Source: Pseudoscleropodium purum
Taxonomy: Eukaryota; Streptophyta; Bryopsida; Hypnales; Brachytheciaceae
Assembly: GCA_963969395.1 (NCBI GenBank)
Contig: OZ017802.1
Span: 19,127,410-19,191,409, forward strand
Length of the DNA: 64,000 nt
Direction of reading: 5' to 3'
Below the pieces are notes generated by a model that did no database searches, was not told the DNA's origin, and saw only the letters and a program-made list of their open reading frames with translations. A program made the translations under genes and the position numbers. Below are positions 12,315-24,547 of the stretch, piece after piece. Position 1 is the stretch's first letter, and each line of letters starts with the position of its first letter.

Positions 12315-12667
12315 TTTAGCAGACTTTGGAGTTCATTCTCGCATAGTAGAATAAAAACTTTCAAAAAACTTAGAACTGAGAAAAGTTGTAAACTCAAACT
12401 AAATTTCACCTCCAAAAATCCGTTTAAGATTTTAATTCTTTAATCAAAAGTTATAGACAAAAATCAGAGAGGGGTAGTTAGGAACATTTATTTTGACATT
12501 ATCAAACATCCTCTCTGATTTTTGTCCATAACTTTTGAATGGAGTATTTAAATCACAAACAGATTTTTTGAGGTGAAATCTAGTTTGAATTTACAACTTT
12601 TCTTAGTTTTAATTTTTTCGAAAAAATGTGTTCTACTATGACTAAATGACCTCTAAAGTCTGCTAAA
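12315..12667. mobile_element. Long foldback element, about 158-bp arms
   Basis: The left arm (12315-12472) begins tttagcagactttggag and ends aaaatcagagagg. The right arm (12510-12667) begins cctctctgatttttgtc and ends aaagtctgctaaa, the reverse complement of the left. Intermediate blocks 'aaaagttgtaaa', 'tttcacctc' and 'aaaagttatagacaaaaatc' also pair. The spacer is only about 37 bp. Arm identity is around 80-85% by eye. A transcript across it would fold into one long hairpin, a typical MITE and small-RNA source. Confidence 0.75.
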
Positions 12668-12740
12668 AATACAAAACACGTAAAAAAACAATGAAAAAAC
12701 TAAATATATAAAATTCTAGTTCTTGTGTGGTCACTTAAAT

Positions 12741-12900
12741 ATTTAGGTGGTTTAGTGGTTGGAACCTTGGACCTCCAAACAGGAGGTTCAAATCCCCTTG
12801 GAGACACCCGCCCATGTGGTTGGTGGCCTAGGTGGCCTTGCCTATGTGGCCGGCCGTTTAGGTGGTTGCTTGGGCAAAAAATAATAATTAATTAATTAAT
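12741..12900 (+). mobile_element. tRNA-derived SINE-like head
   Basis: An A-box-like segment 'tttagtggttggaac' (about 12751-12765) is followed about 20 bases later by a B-box-like 'ggttcaaatcc' (12785-12795). These are the split internal RNA polymerase III promoter of a tRNA. The cloverleaf is incomplete and is followed by an unrelated GT-rich body and an 'aataattaattaatt' tail, so it resembles a SINE rather than a functional tRNA. Confidence 0.5.
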
Positions 12901-13862
12901 TTTTAAAATAATTAAAAAATAATTAAATTTGTCCCCCCCCCAAAAAAAATCAATAGATTTCAATTTGATTTTGTCCAAAACAACACCTCTAAAATGATTA
13001 AATCATTCAACAGATTTGACTTTAAATTCTATTGTTTTGGTCATGAATTTTCTAGTAGAGTTATATTGATTTAATTTATTCCATCAATAGATGGATTACT
13101 AATTTAACAAAGTCACTCTATTATAGCTCCTAAAGGTTAATTGTTCATTGAATGGACAATTAAAAATTTGAGTAGGTTCTTATGAAGTCAATTTTTGGTT
13201 AGATATTCATACAAAATTTTGTCACTAGGTGTGAACATGTACCCCCTTATAAATATATATAATGTTTTTTCTAGATAAAATGCGCGAATCAAAAGTTATG
13301 ATACCTTGAACTTTTTTGGCAGCTTTGGCAATTTGGATAGCTTTTGGGCATCTTTGTATAAATACTCATCAACTATTGAAATTTGGCATATATTTAACTA
13401 ATAAAATATGGCATACAATTGTCCAATAAAGAAAATTGGTTCTCAAATCACATCCTACGAGGAATAAAACTTTGTTAGCTATGTGAGGCGATTTCAAGAA
13501 AAAATATCTTCTTCTAACTTCAAGTCCCATTATCTTGTAATACATGAAGTCAAAGCTCTTGAAATTTTTTCTACAAATCCAAAATATTTGTCTTTAACTT
13601 TTCACCATAGGAATCTCAAATAGAAAATATCCTCATCGCACAAAAAATCATCACTAAAAAGTGACTAGTGTAGTGCCAATTCATTTAACCTCCTTGCATT
13701 GTAGGGTGATTTGGAGTAAATTCAACTCCATATTTGCTTTTGAAATTTTTCATGAGTGAAACTAACATCATATACTTATGAATTGTCAAAATTTTCATTT
13801 TTAGGTAGAGCAAAAAATTTACTCCAAGAGGGCTCAAAGTTTGTTGACTCTAATTTGCAAGA

Positions 13863-13899
<37 letters not shown>

Positions 13900-14790
13900 C
13901 ACTTCAAATGTAATAATCTTTCGATTGATATGGTCAAATGGTTTGAAATTTTTTCCACACATTTCCGTAATTTTTTAATACAATTTTGTATAGTTGAAAT
14001 TCAAATAATAATAATCTTAATGATTATTTTAAAAATTTAGGACAATGCATCAAAAATTGTTAGTTTTGGACTTTTCTTCTTTTTCTAAAACACTATGTAG
14101 TCTTTAGGGGTTAAAGTATTTGTGCAAGTTGAACATCACAATATTGTTTTTAATTTTTCAAATAAAATATTTTTTTACAACACTCACTCTACAAGTGATA
14201 CTAATTTCCCACCCTTGCTAATAGGATAAAAGAATGTAGTTTTTGTAAGTACACGATGTATTTGTAGTCGGAAAAGAAGAAGGTTTCAAGTCATAACTTC
14301 ATCTTTCTCCACACTCTTAGTAGATTTCCAAATCTTATAATTCTCATTTAGTTTTGAACAAGATTAAGTTTGTTGGGCATTCTAACTTTGAACTTATAAT
14401 ATCATAAGTATCTTATATGTATTCAGTTCCAAATTATTATTGAGGTAGGTTGCTATAAAATTTGTAGCAATCCAATTTTATCAAAATCTAGGACGGCATG
14501 TCACTAGAGAATGTCAATGTAAGACCATTCAATATATTTGATTGAAAGTGCTTCAATAAGATATCTTGGACAATCCTAAAATGGTGTTCTAAAATGAATG
14601 CATTCAATACATTTTGACAAAATTGGGAATTTTAACCAATGTTGGTTTTGCAACAATTTGGCTATCTACTCAATTATCAAATTTTTTCTAAACACACCAA
14701 GCAACTATGATATCTTGTGGGTATTAACAAGTGAACACTTAGCCCATTCTTTGCAACACATATTATAGAAGGGTTCCTTGAGATAACCCA
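12901..14790. other. Intergenic; poly-T tract 13867-13899
   Basis: I find no gene. A 33-base T run lies at 13867-13899, which on the other strand could be the A-tail of a retroposed element. A right-hand element terminus ('ctttaggggttaa') occurs near 14103-14114 without a clear partner. Confidence 0.5.
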
Positions 14791-15581
14791 TTAACCCCTC
14801 AATGTCCAAGGGGCTCAAACAATGCCCTTGTGGATCAAGAAAATAAACATGGATGTTTAGATCTTGAGGACTTGCACGAAATCAATTTTGCATTGTATAG
14901 AATGAGGGTTTAGGGTTCTTTTGAGCTATTTTGCAACCAATTGTACCTCAAAAATCAAGCATAGTCATCAATATTTGGAGCTGGGCCACAACAGGGACTT
15001 GGTAGTTGGTGCGAGATGTTCTAAAGTCGACCGGGTGAAACTAGTGGCAATTGGTTGAGTGTAGGATGGACCTCGGATCTACTTGCAGGAAGGTGACTAC
15101 TCCTATTGTGCGTTGCTTTAGGATAACATGGAGTACTGCCTTTGTGCAAGTCACACCTACAACGATATTTGGTATTTTCAACAAAGTCACCCTTGTTTGG
15201 AGGATCTTCCCATGTGCATGAGTTGTTGAAATGTATTGAAAATTTGCATACACACTCGCAACCTCATTGAGGTCATCCTTGAAATTTTTTGAATCTACTT
15301 GATTCCTACAACTACCACATTTGTGGCCTACAAGGCACAAGGTCCTCTCAAGGAAGCCTAATGTCGATTGTACTTGGTTGAGATTAAAGCTTATAGTTTT
15401 TCAATCCGTATGGTGGATTTCTAAAAAAATTGTATTGGCCGATTCCTCTCAAAGTGGAAATCATTTTTCAATGGTGAATCCAACCGCATTGACATAGATT
15501 GCCACCTGCCCTCAATTTTGAGAACAATGGTATGCAAAAGTGCTACAATCACCCGTGAAGTCAGGGGCATTGAGGGATTAA
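14791..15581. mobile_element. TTAA-CCC ended element, 791 bp
   Basis: The left end is ttaacccctcaatgtcc and the right end is gggcattgagggattaa. Reverse-complemented, the right end gives ttaatccctcaatgccc, matching the left at 15 of 17 positions. The interior has a minus-strand frame of 99 codons (15041-15340) rich in cysteine and hydrophobic residues but with no motif I can name. It may be a remnant of a captured or ancestral coding region. Confidence 0.7.
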
Positions 15582-15731
15582 CCCTTACAATTGAAGATGT
15601 CTAGGTTGAAAATTGGCTGATGGATGACTTGATTGTTTATCGTTTACTATAGAAACAAAGAATGCACCTATTGGTCCATATAAATAATCAAAGCATTTTG
15701 GTGACTACCTTGGTCATCAGGGTTGCATCCT

Positions 15732-15956
15732 TTAACCCTTGAATGACGTGGAGGTTTCTATGGAAATCATCTATTTTGATTCCGTGTGCATTTGGGGATT
15801 TAAAAAATGAAAAAACTCTTGTTGGAAGTCAATCTATTGTAGAAGACCTTCCCTTTTTCCACAAAATTTGGAAAATGAATAGTTGCACTTTTGTCCTACA
15901 CAATAACATTCTCTATCATTCATCGACCACAACATTGTTTATGGATTAAGGGTTAA
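15732..15956. mobile_element. TTAA-CCC ended element, 225 bp
   Basis: The left end is ttaacccttgaatgac. The right end gattaagggttaa is its inverse over the first 9-12 bases. The interior is short and non-coding. Confidence 0.5.
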
Positions 15957-16083
15957 GTTACTTGCACCATTGACAACTCCAAGCAATCAATTTTTCCTTG
16001 AAAAGATTGGCCAGGATATTCAATCAATCTGCCAATTCTAGCACCTTTTCAAAATCCCAACCCCTTTCACCCATTCAACTAAG

Positions 16084-16900
16084 TTGACCCTTGAAGGCCC
16101 AACTAACCATATATGATTGATCTAAAATTTCAGGCTCATTTTGGTATAGGCAATTAAATTCATTTAATTTAAAAAAAATAATTCGGGTAGTTTTTAGTGT
16201 TAACTATTTAAAACTTTCATTTTTTTACTGAAAGAAGTACATATTTGATTGTTGAGAGGTCTCCAAAGCCATATATGTCCATTAATGAAAGAGTAAAGCT
16301 TGCTAATTTTACTTCATCTCCAAACTTTAAGCAAAGTTTGCCAATTTCATTTGATTTGAGATCTGAAAAATTGTACTTATCCATTTGCTTTGAAAATGGT
16401 CCCAATGGAAAGAATAAAGTTTTTTCACGATTTTTACCATTGAAAATTTAAACAAGTAAATGTTGACTTGGAGTTATTTGTGATTTATACTTATAAAAAA
16501 AATGGCATCTCAACAATTGCAAGGTAGATTGTGCAATGAATTGAATAGCTTTTCATGTGAAATTAAGTTTTTTGAAAGTACATTTTAGTGTGCTAACACA
16601 ATTTGTAGTTGTTCATGTTACCTCCAATCCCAAAAAACTTTTTATGTGCAAATTCTTGAAATATTGTAAAAAAGGGCAATATACTAAAAAACAGAAAACT
16701 TACATTTTTCTTGTTATAATCTCACAACTCTTATGCGATTTTGCACTCAAAATTGGTGTGTTTACTAATAAGCAAGCTCTTTAAACATTCATATGGTTTA
16801 CATTTAAAAAAAAATTGGCTTCATTGGGGATAACTATAAGCCCATGCTCTTTTTCATAGTCAAAAACACACTTGAAAAGGCTTGAGCATTTAGGGGTTAA
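16084..16900 (+). mobile_element. Family C element, TTAA-CCC ended, 817 bp
   Basis: It runs from ttgacccttgaaggccc to gagcatttaggggttaa. The whole unit is present again in the opposite orientation at 53390-54203. Shared blocks include 'acatatatggctttgagaacctctcaa'-type, 'aaaatggtcccaatggaaag', 'acaattgtaaggt' and 'tagtgtgctaa', then 'aaagagcttg', 'cttatagtta' and 'ttcaagtgtgttttgactatg'. Similarity is about 80%. Short frames occur on both strands but none is conserved as protein. Confidence 0.75.
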
Positions 16901-16985
16901 GGTCACTTTGCTCATCACAAGCAAAACAGGAAGGAGCCCATCACAGGCAAAATTATTCTAATGGTGCACATTTCAGAACTTTAAT
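16901..16985 (+). repeat. Solo arm of the foldback family at 23935-24093
   Basis: About 80 bp matching one arm of 23935-24093: 'aaggtcactttgctcatcac', then 'ggagcccatcacaggcaaaattattctaatggtgcacatttcag'-type wording. It abuts the right end of the family C element. Confidence 0.6.
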
Positions 16986-17843
16986 TTATGAAGAATAAGT
17001 GCTTGTGAAGGGCTGGCTCTTCATATTTTCATCAAGCTTCCAGGCAACCCTCACTGTCTCTATAATAGAGAAGGCAGTTGATTCTATGCATCGTTCCCTC
17101 ACTGCTTGTTCAATACTAAATTGACAGTACAATACTAACAGTACAGTACGTAGTACTGTATTATACATGACATCACAGAAATCAAACTCCCTATGGGAAG
17201 GTCAGATTCAGCAGAAATTAAGTCGTTTTTGAAAAAAGGAAGTGCCAAATGTCATCTTGTGAATGGTGTGAGGTGATATGGACTTGTAAGAATCTAACGT
17301 GGAAATTCAATTTTAGTACTTGAGTGTTGAATTGGACTTTCATGTATGGTAGTGTGCCTTGTGCTATTACAACAATCAAAATAGAAGTGAAAGTCATTTT
17401 TTCATTTTCTTTCATTTATAATAACTTTGAAATTCAATATCTTTCAAGTCAGATGTCCAGATGTCATGAAAGAAAGTTTATACACCCCTCCTCACTAGGA
17501 GATTTTTAATGGTACCAAGAATGTAACTAGAAGATACATAGTCCAAGAAATCTCACCAAAATAAATAAAATAAAACAAACAACCTCATTTAAGGTATTTA
17601 AGGTATAGATGACAACCATCCTTTTTAAAAACCAACATATTCCTCACATGTTCTTCCAATTGAAGGTGCATACACCTAAATTATCAAAATAAACAATTTA
17701 GCATAGTTGAAAGTACCTTTTTCTAGAATTTTGTTGTAGTATTAGGAATAAAAATCATGAATTTAAAAATACATATATATTTGGATAAGACATATAATTA
17801 CTATGAAAATTCATAGTAATTGAAACAAACACATACCTTGGTC

Positions 17844-18092
17844 TTAACCCCAAAGTATCCAACGCGTATTTGCTAAAATCGACACCATTCTCAATTCATT
17901 CCAATCAAACTATCACCTAAAAAGATATCTTTATAAATTGACTATACCTATTGGTAGTGGAGATAGGCCTAAAGCTATAGGGAAAGGGAGATGTCCTTTG
18001 ATTCTACTATTGAAAAGATTATAATGGTCAAATAAGAAAATCTTTCAATTTTGAGAGGCCATATTTGGGGCGTTGGAGTGCTCAAGGGTTAA
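17844..18092. mobile_element. TTAA-CCC ended element, 249 bp
   Basis: The left end ttaaccccaaagtatccaac and the right end gttggagtgctcaagggttaa are inverted relatives. Reverse-complemented, the right end reads ttaacccttgagcactccaac. The conserved inner block 'tccaacgc' supports a true pair. Confidence 0.6.
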
Positions 18093-19900
18093 TACCAAAA
18101 TCTAAAGCATTTCTAGTTAACTAATAACATTTAAATATGATAGTAATTTAATTTCACTTTAGGGAATTCTTTCAATAAAAATCTACTTGTCAAGAATGTG
18201 TATATGGATATTTTTGGGTGTTTTCTCCTTAGAAGAAAAAATTTGGTCTTTATTTCAAGTTAGTGTGAAATAATTGTCCTTGTTTGAGACTCCACTCTAG
18301 TGTTTTTAAACAATGATGATTAAAAGTTCAGTTATCACATTTTTCTTTTGAAAAATCTATTATATAAACCTAAAAAAGAACCAAATAGGAAGGGGACCAT
18401 ATATTTGATGTTTTGGGGGCAAAATAAATTATGAATTTAGAAATTTTTTAATATAAGATCTTTAAAATTTAAACATGATTAAGCAATTTTTTTTTTCTTT
18501 CCCATCCTAAGATAAATTGATTTAGAATCTTGCTACAATATTGTGAAGTACCCAATGACTAAGCTAGTCACATTGTTGTAGAATAAGGAAAAATTGCTAA
18601 TTCAACATAGAGCTTGGATGTATTTTCATTTGTTTTGTATAGCACCTATAGTAAATTTTTGAAAACATTTGTAATTGATCCACAATTGATGTTGATTCTC
18701 TTAGGAATTAATATCCTTGAACTCCAAACAATTGTTGGGGTTGTTTTAAGTGATGCTTAATAGAAAAATAAATTTAATCACAAAAGTCATAGAACACAAG
18801 CCACCAACCAAACCAAGTAAGATATTTGTGCACAAAACCATTTTTTGGTAAACCACCCCATAGAAAAACAAAAACAACTAAAATGTCTTAAACCTAATTC
18901 AATGATGTGGCTATAGCATTACTAAAGTTGCTCATGCAAAATCAGATGAGAATCATCCATTCTTCAATATGCATAAAGTCAGGTTGACCATCCGAAGGAC
19001 ACAAAACGTCTTCAATATTGTTTCAAAGTTAAAAACCAAGTCTAATGTGTCAAATGGTGCAATATCCTCAATTGCTGGCTATATCCTATAAACAAAGTCT
19101 GTAGCAACAACTTTGATTTTTGAATCTCAATTTCCAAATCCCATCTACAATTGCATTCACATTGCATAATGTAGTTAGGGTGCGGTTGGAGTTGGAATGT
19201 GGAGTCCGACTAATCAATAAAATTAATATTATTGTTTACCTAGGACAAAACTTCGTGGTTTACTTACACTGTTCTTGTTTATATTAAAGATGAGTTACCT
19301 GTCTTGGGGCTTTACCAATGTAATAAGACAACTTGGCTCCTTATGTTATGCTAAGCTTAAGCTTCCTTTGCATTGGTGAAGGCAAGTGGATGAAGCAGCT
19401 TCCACCTGCACATAATCCCAGACTTCTGTTCCTAATAAGGCTTTTGACTCCCTTTCCGGAAATCCTGACCCATACTGGATGGACACCGACCATGCTAAGT
19501 TAAGTCAGAAAATGATAACGTCGCCATACTGTAACAGCTACGAATTCATTGGAATACTCTTTTAATAAGCCCTAGGTATGCGAAAAAACCAAAGCAACTG
19601 TGATCAGTAACAACTTCATCATCAGACTCAGCCTTAGTAAATTAACTTACAGTATGTTTGCACTTGATGTTAGCAATGTGAATCCAGTCCTGAAGTAGGC
19701 CTAAATTAATTCCTAGAACCCTCAACAACAACACTCTTTTAACACTAAGTGTGAGAACATACCTTTATTAGCAGCCATGCCATGGCCCATGAACAAAGAC
19801 AGGCATTAAAGTGCGAGCGGGTGGGGGGTGACTCGAAAAGGTTGAGTTGTCAGTAAGTTTTACAAGGTTTCTGTCCATGTCGCAGCCATAAAAGTGGCCG
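18093..19900. other. Intergenic, no gene recognised
   Basis: AT-rich DNA without recognisable genes. From about 19200 it becomes less AT-biased and grades into the coding-like scraps described next. Confidence 0.5.
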
Positions 19901-19921
19901 GGACGTGAAGAAGGTTGCGCC

Positions 19922-21170
19922 TCACTCGCTCACCTTTGCCTCGAAAACTACGGCAAACTTTTCACTGTTGTTGCCATGTGCAATGAGGTGAGCCTCCACT
20001 GCTGCATCCATGTGCAAATGCATCAATGAATAGGAACAGATATGTTCAATCATAGCCCTAGCCTTGTCTACACCAACAGCACAAGCAACAAGGCAAACAT
20101 GGTCCATACTTATCAGGACCTCTTATCGAACTCGTCTGGCAGCCTCTTTCAAAACCCTCGAAATTAAAATAAAAGAATGAGCCCCACGTACTCGAAAAGT
20201 TAGCATCAAATCCGTCCTCCAAGACTTTCACAAAGTGTAGACAAAGATGGTTTGGATTCGGACAAGGAAACATAAGGTGAGTGAAGATGTTGACATTCAA
20301 GCACTCCATAGTAGTTTGGATTTGAAGAGGATGATGGCTGAGTGAGTACACGAAAATTAAATTCACGTTTAGTTGTGGAGCAAATAACTTCTGGTTCTTT
20401 GTGCAACAAGGTGGGAGGGTTTCAAAAGTAACAACCAGATCCTTGAAGTTAAGAGCTAGAGACTCTGACAAATTAAAGGGTGGATATACAATCATATGTT
20501 AGCTAGTATATACCAAATTCAAATGTTCAACTTAAGCTTAGGGATCAATTTCAGAATCACAACTAACAGTCAGTGCAGGGCAGAGCTGCACATTGATTAT
20601 TACAAAAGAAGGGCCTGTTGCCTCAAAATTCAAAATAAATAGAACTTATGTGTGTTACCCCAATTCTTAAGGACAGGCTTCACTTAGTTCTTTACTACAA
20701 GAGGAAGTTAAGATGGGTACACCCAGAACTGCACCCTGTCTAAAATTGCCACCATTACTCAGTGTACATCTCCAAAATCAATGTGTACTTGTGATTGGAA
20801 AAATGATTTTAGATCATCTACCCAAAAAACTTTGGCCCTTGCTAGCTTTTGCATGTGGTATCCAAATGCTACATTCTTTCGTGCATTGGAACCTCCTTTC
20901 ATTTCCCAAGAAGAAAAGAAGTAAATTTGAGCATAGGTATTGAAAAGAAGTGGTGCTTTTGCTTGTCCCTACCGTTATGTCCTATTTCAGCCAGGGAGTG
21001 CTCCCAACTTTGGTTCAAAATTCGATCCAACAAACTCATCAGCTTTGTCTGCTTTCTTCTGTCAATGCACCCATTATACTCGAAAGTCGAAACCTGCCTG
21101 GCCCACAGCATTCATTAGGAAGATGATAGCATCAGCAACTTCAATTCTTCAAAGGGTTTCTCATCAGCCA
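19922..21170 (-). pseudogene. Unidentified coding-like scraps
   Basis: Less AT-biased sequence with minus-strand frames at 19922-20107 and 20058-20495, and around 20900-21170. Near 21170 a start codon opens MADEKPFEELK. The reading then continues only by changing frame, through ADAIIFLMNAVGQAGFDF to ADKADEFVGSNFEPKLGALPG, before stops. The wording looks protein-like, but I cannot name a family. The frame breaks suggest a decayed gene or several small exons I cannot join. Confidence 0.3.
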
Positions 21171-21330
21171 TGAGATTCCTCAGTTGATCTACTCCCGATC
21201 CTTTTATACTGTATAGTACACTTGTCGCAGAATGTTTGAACTTGAACGGCAGTAAGTTATATCAACCCTACCTGCAAGTCGGCCAACTTACTAAATCAGG
21301 CGCGCTGCCTTTTCCACTTCAACCAAAGCC

Positions 21331-21590
21331 TTGGCATCCCAAGAATATGCGAACGTGAAGGGTAGCAACGAGCTACGCGTCAAAAGAATATGCAAATGGT
21401 CAGGGGTAGCAACCAGCTACGCATCAAAAGAATATCAATGCAAGCACTTGACGGAGGGTAGCAATCAGCCTAGCCTGGCGTTGAAAAGAATGTGCAAAAT
21501 CCTTGGAGATAGCAACCAACCTAGCTTGGCATCAGAGGAAGATGCAAAATGCTCAGGGACGGCAAACAGTGAAAATTCTCAAGAGAACAC
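21331..21590 (+). repeat. Degenerate minisatellite, 4-5 units of about 45-55 bp
   Basis: The array repeats 'ggcatcaaaagaatatgcaaa' followed by 'tggtcaggggtagcaacc' and 'agctac'-type wording four to five times with substitutions. An 89-codon plus-strand frame runs through it, encoding repeated (A/V)SKEYxCK and GSNQPSLA blocks. A short-repeat protein is possible but unproven. Most likely it is a neutral minisatellite. Confidence 0.6.
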
Positions 21591-21599
21591 AAACTCGTA

Positions 21600-22444
21600 A
21601 AGTTCTGTAGCAGATCTGAGAACTCAGTCTTTGGCACTGTAGATGACAACCGAAAAAGAACGAGCTAGAAAGTGTGACATTCAACGAGAATGAGTGACAA
21701 TCGACTCCCATTTTCTCATTGTAGGTGTTCTCTCCTGAGTGAGCCCAAGATTGTGCACAAAAGGAATCTGGATTTCCTTTTTCAAGGGTGTTGTGAGGCA
21801 GCTCCTGAAGAGTATTACGGTTGGGATTCGGTTTGAGTCTTTCAAACTGCATCAGTGTAAGAGCATGGCCACCCTTGCTCGACAAAGTTGGTACGCTCAA
21901 ATTTTACATCAAATTTTGAAGGGCCGTCAATTTCCTTGTCCCTCACCCTGGCTCATCAATTACACTCCATAAATAGTCAAGTGACCACTGATCAAGTAGA
22001 ATAAAAAATGAAGCAACTAAAATTTAAGATGAATAGTGAGTTCAAGGGTTGATCCTTGACACACTAGGCTTGAGTGTCAAGAGAAGATTGTAAAGGATTT
22101 CCAGCACTTTTCATCAACATTGAAGAGTGGGGGATCCCTAGTGTGTAAGGGTGACCATGCTCTAAATCTACAAGATTCACAATCATTACACAATGGTGCA
22201 GAATCAATCTTTTGTGAAGTACATTACTCTTATGATAAGAAACAAGTCAAACATACCAACACAAAATCATTTGATCCAATGAAATGTGTTAGAAGAATAC
22301 TAAAATTTTGACAAAGATTAGTGAGGAAATAATCTAATTTTCTAATGGCAAAGATAGAGGTTTAAATATTGTAGAAGATCCATAAAGCATTTGGGCTCTA
22401 AAAGCGTCCTCTACTATAGACGTACATTTTGCTTTCTCATTGCA
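21600..22444. other. Intergenic
   Basis: No gene is supported. The left part of a family-A-linked foldback ('gggctctaaaagcgtcctc' near 22397) begins here. Confidence 0.5.
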
Positions 22445-22655
22445 CCAACAATGTAGAAATAGTGCACATTTCAAGAGGTGGATGCTTGTAGTGACCAACT
22501 TCAACAATTCATAACGAATTTGATGAAAGCTCCACAAATTACAAAACAACTTGAATTTGATGCCAATTCCATGTGCCTTTCAAAGAAAATTTACTGAAAA
22601 ATATTTCAAGAAGTCCCTAAATTACTTTTCAGCGCTTTGATTGGCGCATTAATGA
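22445..22655 (+). repeat. Dispersed repeat family A, copy 2
   Basis: It matches 286-525 and 61578-61805 in block order: 'atagtgcacatttcaagaggtgg', 'acaaattacaaaacaactt', 'gatgccaattcc' and 'ctttcaaagaaaattta'. It is non-coding. Confidence 0.65.
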
Positions 22656-23266
22656 ACCTCCTGCCTCAGAAGTTATTTCAGACTACGTAGAGATGATGAG
22701 AAACAACTGACACTGTTCAAAAGGTCATACTAGGCAAATGTTGCAGAGTCAAGGCTTCAATTATATTTGAGCTCCACGAATTCCATTAATTGTTGATTCC
22801 AAGGTATCGTGGAACCAGCACTTCCATGACAATATTCCTCCAATACTGTGCTGTAAATGATCACGCCATGGGAGGCAAGAAAATTCCACGGCAGTAAGGA
22901 ATTGTCATTAGATTTCCAGTTGCCATTGCCAATGGCATACATCATCAAAAGCACGTTACGGACCTAGCCCGTGCTTGAATGCACGAACCAATCTCTCATC
23001 GCAAGCTAAATTTCAGGAGCACATTAGTAATGGACACAGACAACGTGTAAGTGACTTTTGTTCAAGTACGTAATCTGTTGTCAAATGAGGAAGTAAAGAC
23101 ATTCAGAAGCAATAAATATTACCATGTTCTGAAATTCCTCCTAATCAAAGCATCTACAGGTACTCAATTGAAAGGAATACCGTATGGGCTTGCAAAATGC
23201 CAAGTTGCAATCCATTACCTCCACATACCCAAGCTCCAGGACCTGCTGTTACCATTACTCCAAGGA

Positions 23267-23915
23267 TCAAGATAGCCATGTGAAGCTCAACACAACGAAG
23301 GTGTAGAGCGCAAACAAAGAGGTTGAATTCCACCTAATCCGATTTCTCAAGAAGTTTGGTTTCTGATGTACCATCGATCTTGCTTTCTGCAATTCTCTCA
23401 GCCACCAATGCTCCAATTCTCCATCTTTTCCTTGTGCAGTGCTTGACTGCAATTCAGTCACTGGAAGCAGCGCAGGCGAAGGAGACTCACTAGCCCGTTC
23501 TGGAGTCTTGGCTACTATTTCAGAAGCACGAGCTGATTCCAGTGCAACCATGCAGACTTCTCTGCAAGTCCTTGATCCACATTGGGTGAGCCAATTCTAA
23601 GACTTCCGGCATACGTGCAAGTATCATCGTGGTCCTCTGGACTCAACCATCCCTTGAGTTTGGCCGTTTGGTATCCGTGTGGGAGGGTCATCATGCATGA
23701 AAGAACTTGAAGTTTTTGCAAGTTTTGCAGCAACAACTTCATCTTCATCTTTATTTAATAGAAGAGCTTCAAGCAGACGAACTCGCATTGAGGACTTCAA
23801 TAACGGACGACCGGCGAGCACCTCTTCGAAGATGGAAAGTATCGTGTGCGTCCATTTGAACGTCCATTCGAAGTCCCTAAACAGTTCCGATACCCTACTA
23901 CTGAAGATGAGCTGA
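23267..23915 (-). pseudogene. Possible gene remnant with membrane-anchor-like C-terminus
   Basis: Two minus-strand segments look protein-like. One (23624-23821) carries LLKSSMRVRLLEALLLNKDE followed by a helical charged stretch. The other (23267-23551) contains ELEHWWLRELQKARSMVHQK and ends in a hydrophobic tail (LFALYTFVVLSFTWLS), as in a tail-anchored protein. They are not in one open frame, and I could not find a splice pair joining them with confidence. I do not recognise the family. Confidence 0.3.
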
Positions 23916-23934
23916 CAAGCAGTAAGTGCACTAT

Positions 23935-24093
23935 AAGGTAACTTTGCCTATGACAGGTCAAATGGGAGCCAGCCTATCATAGGCAAAATTGTACTAATGG
24001 TGTACATTCCAGTTCTTGAAATGTGCATCACTAGAATAATTTTGCCTATGATGGGCTCCCTCCCATTTTGCCTGTCATAGGGACAGTTACCTT
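23935..24093. mobile_element. Foldback element, about 70-bp arms
   Basis: The left arm aaggtaactttgcctatgac and the right arm gtcatagggacagttacctt are inverse repeats. The arms also share 'aaatgggagccagcctatcataggcaaaatt'-type wording around a short loop containing 'gtgtacattccag'. Arm identity is about 80-85%. A solo arm of the same family lies at 16901-16985. Confidence 0.7.
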
Positions 24094-24126
24094 GAATTCT
24101 TTGGCCCCTCTGGCATTCAATAGAAT

Positions 24127-24547
24127 TTAACCCCTAAATGTCCAATCTGCATTTTTTGGTAACATAGCAATTTTGGGCTGCTTACTATGAATGGAGGTTT
24201 CTTTGTTTTGTTTTTTTGAAATTTTCACGTGACATGTACCCGAGGAGTAGCTTCTAAGGCCCAATAATTTTCATAACTTTTGACTACATGGGGAAAAAGT
24301 TATGGATGATATATACTTTTCATTGTTGGTAGGCAATTCGGGCAGTGAAAAAACCATTCCTTAAAAATCACTTTTTTAAGAAATTAAAATTTGAAATTGA
24401 TTTTTCTTGATTTATATACACTTCAAAAAGCTTTGAATCCTTTTTTATTTTGATTAATGAGTCAAAAGTTATGAGGAGTTTTAGTTTGTAGGAGCTTGTG
24501 GATTAGTATTGAATCTCTACTTTAAGACAAATGTCAAAGTCCTTTAT
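24127..24547 (+). mobile_element. Family B element, 5' part interrupted by a nested copy
   Basis: It begins ttaacccctaaatgtccaa and follows the family B order up to 'caaagtcctttatttaa', where a complete family B element (24548-25481) starts. Its 3' part appears to resume at about 25482. Confidence 0.6.

Noticed and set aside
12741..12815. Functional tRNA gene
   Set aside because: A- and B-box-like segments exist, but acceptor and anticodon stems do not pair properly and the 3' side runs into an unrelated body.
15041..15340. 99-codon minus-strand frame inside a TTAA-CCC element as a transposase fragment
   Set aside because: Cysteine-rich and protein-like, but no motif could be aligned with confidence.
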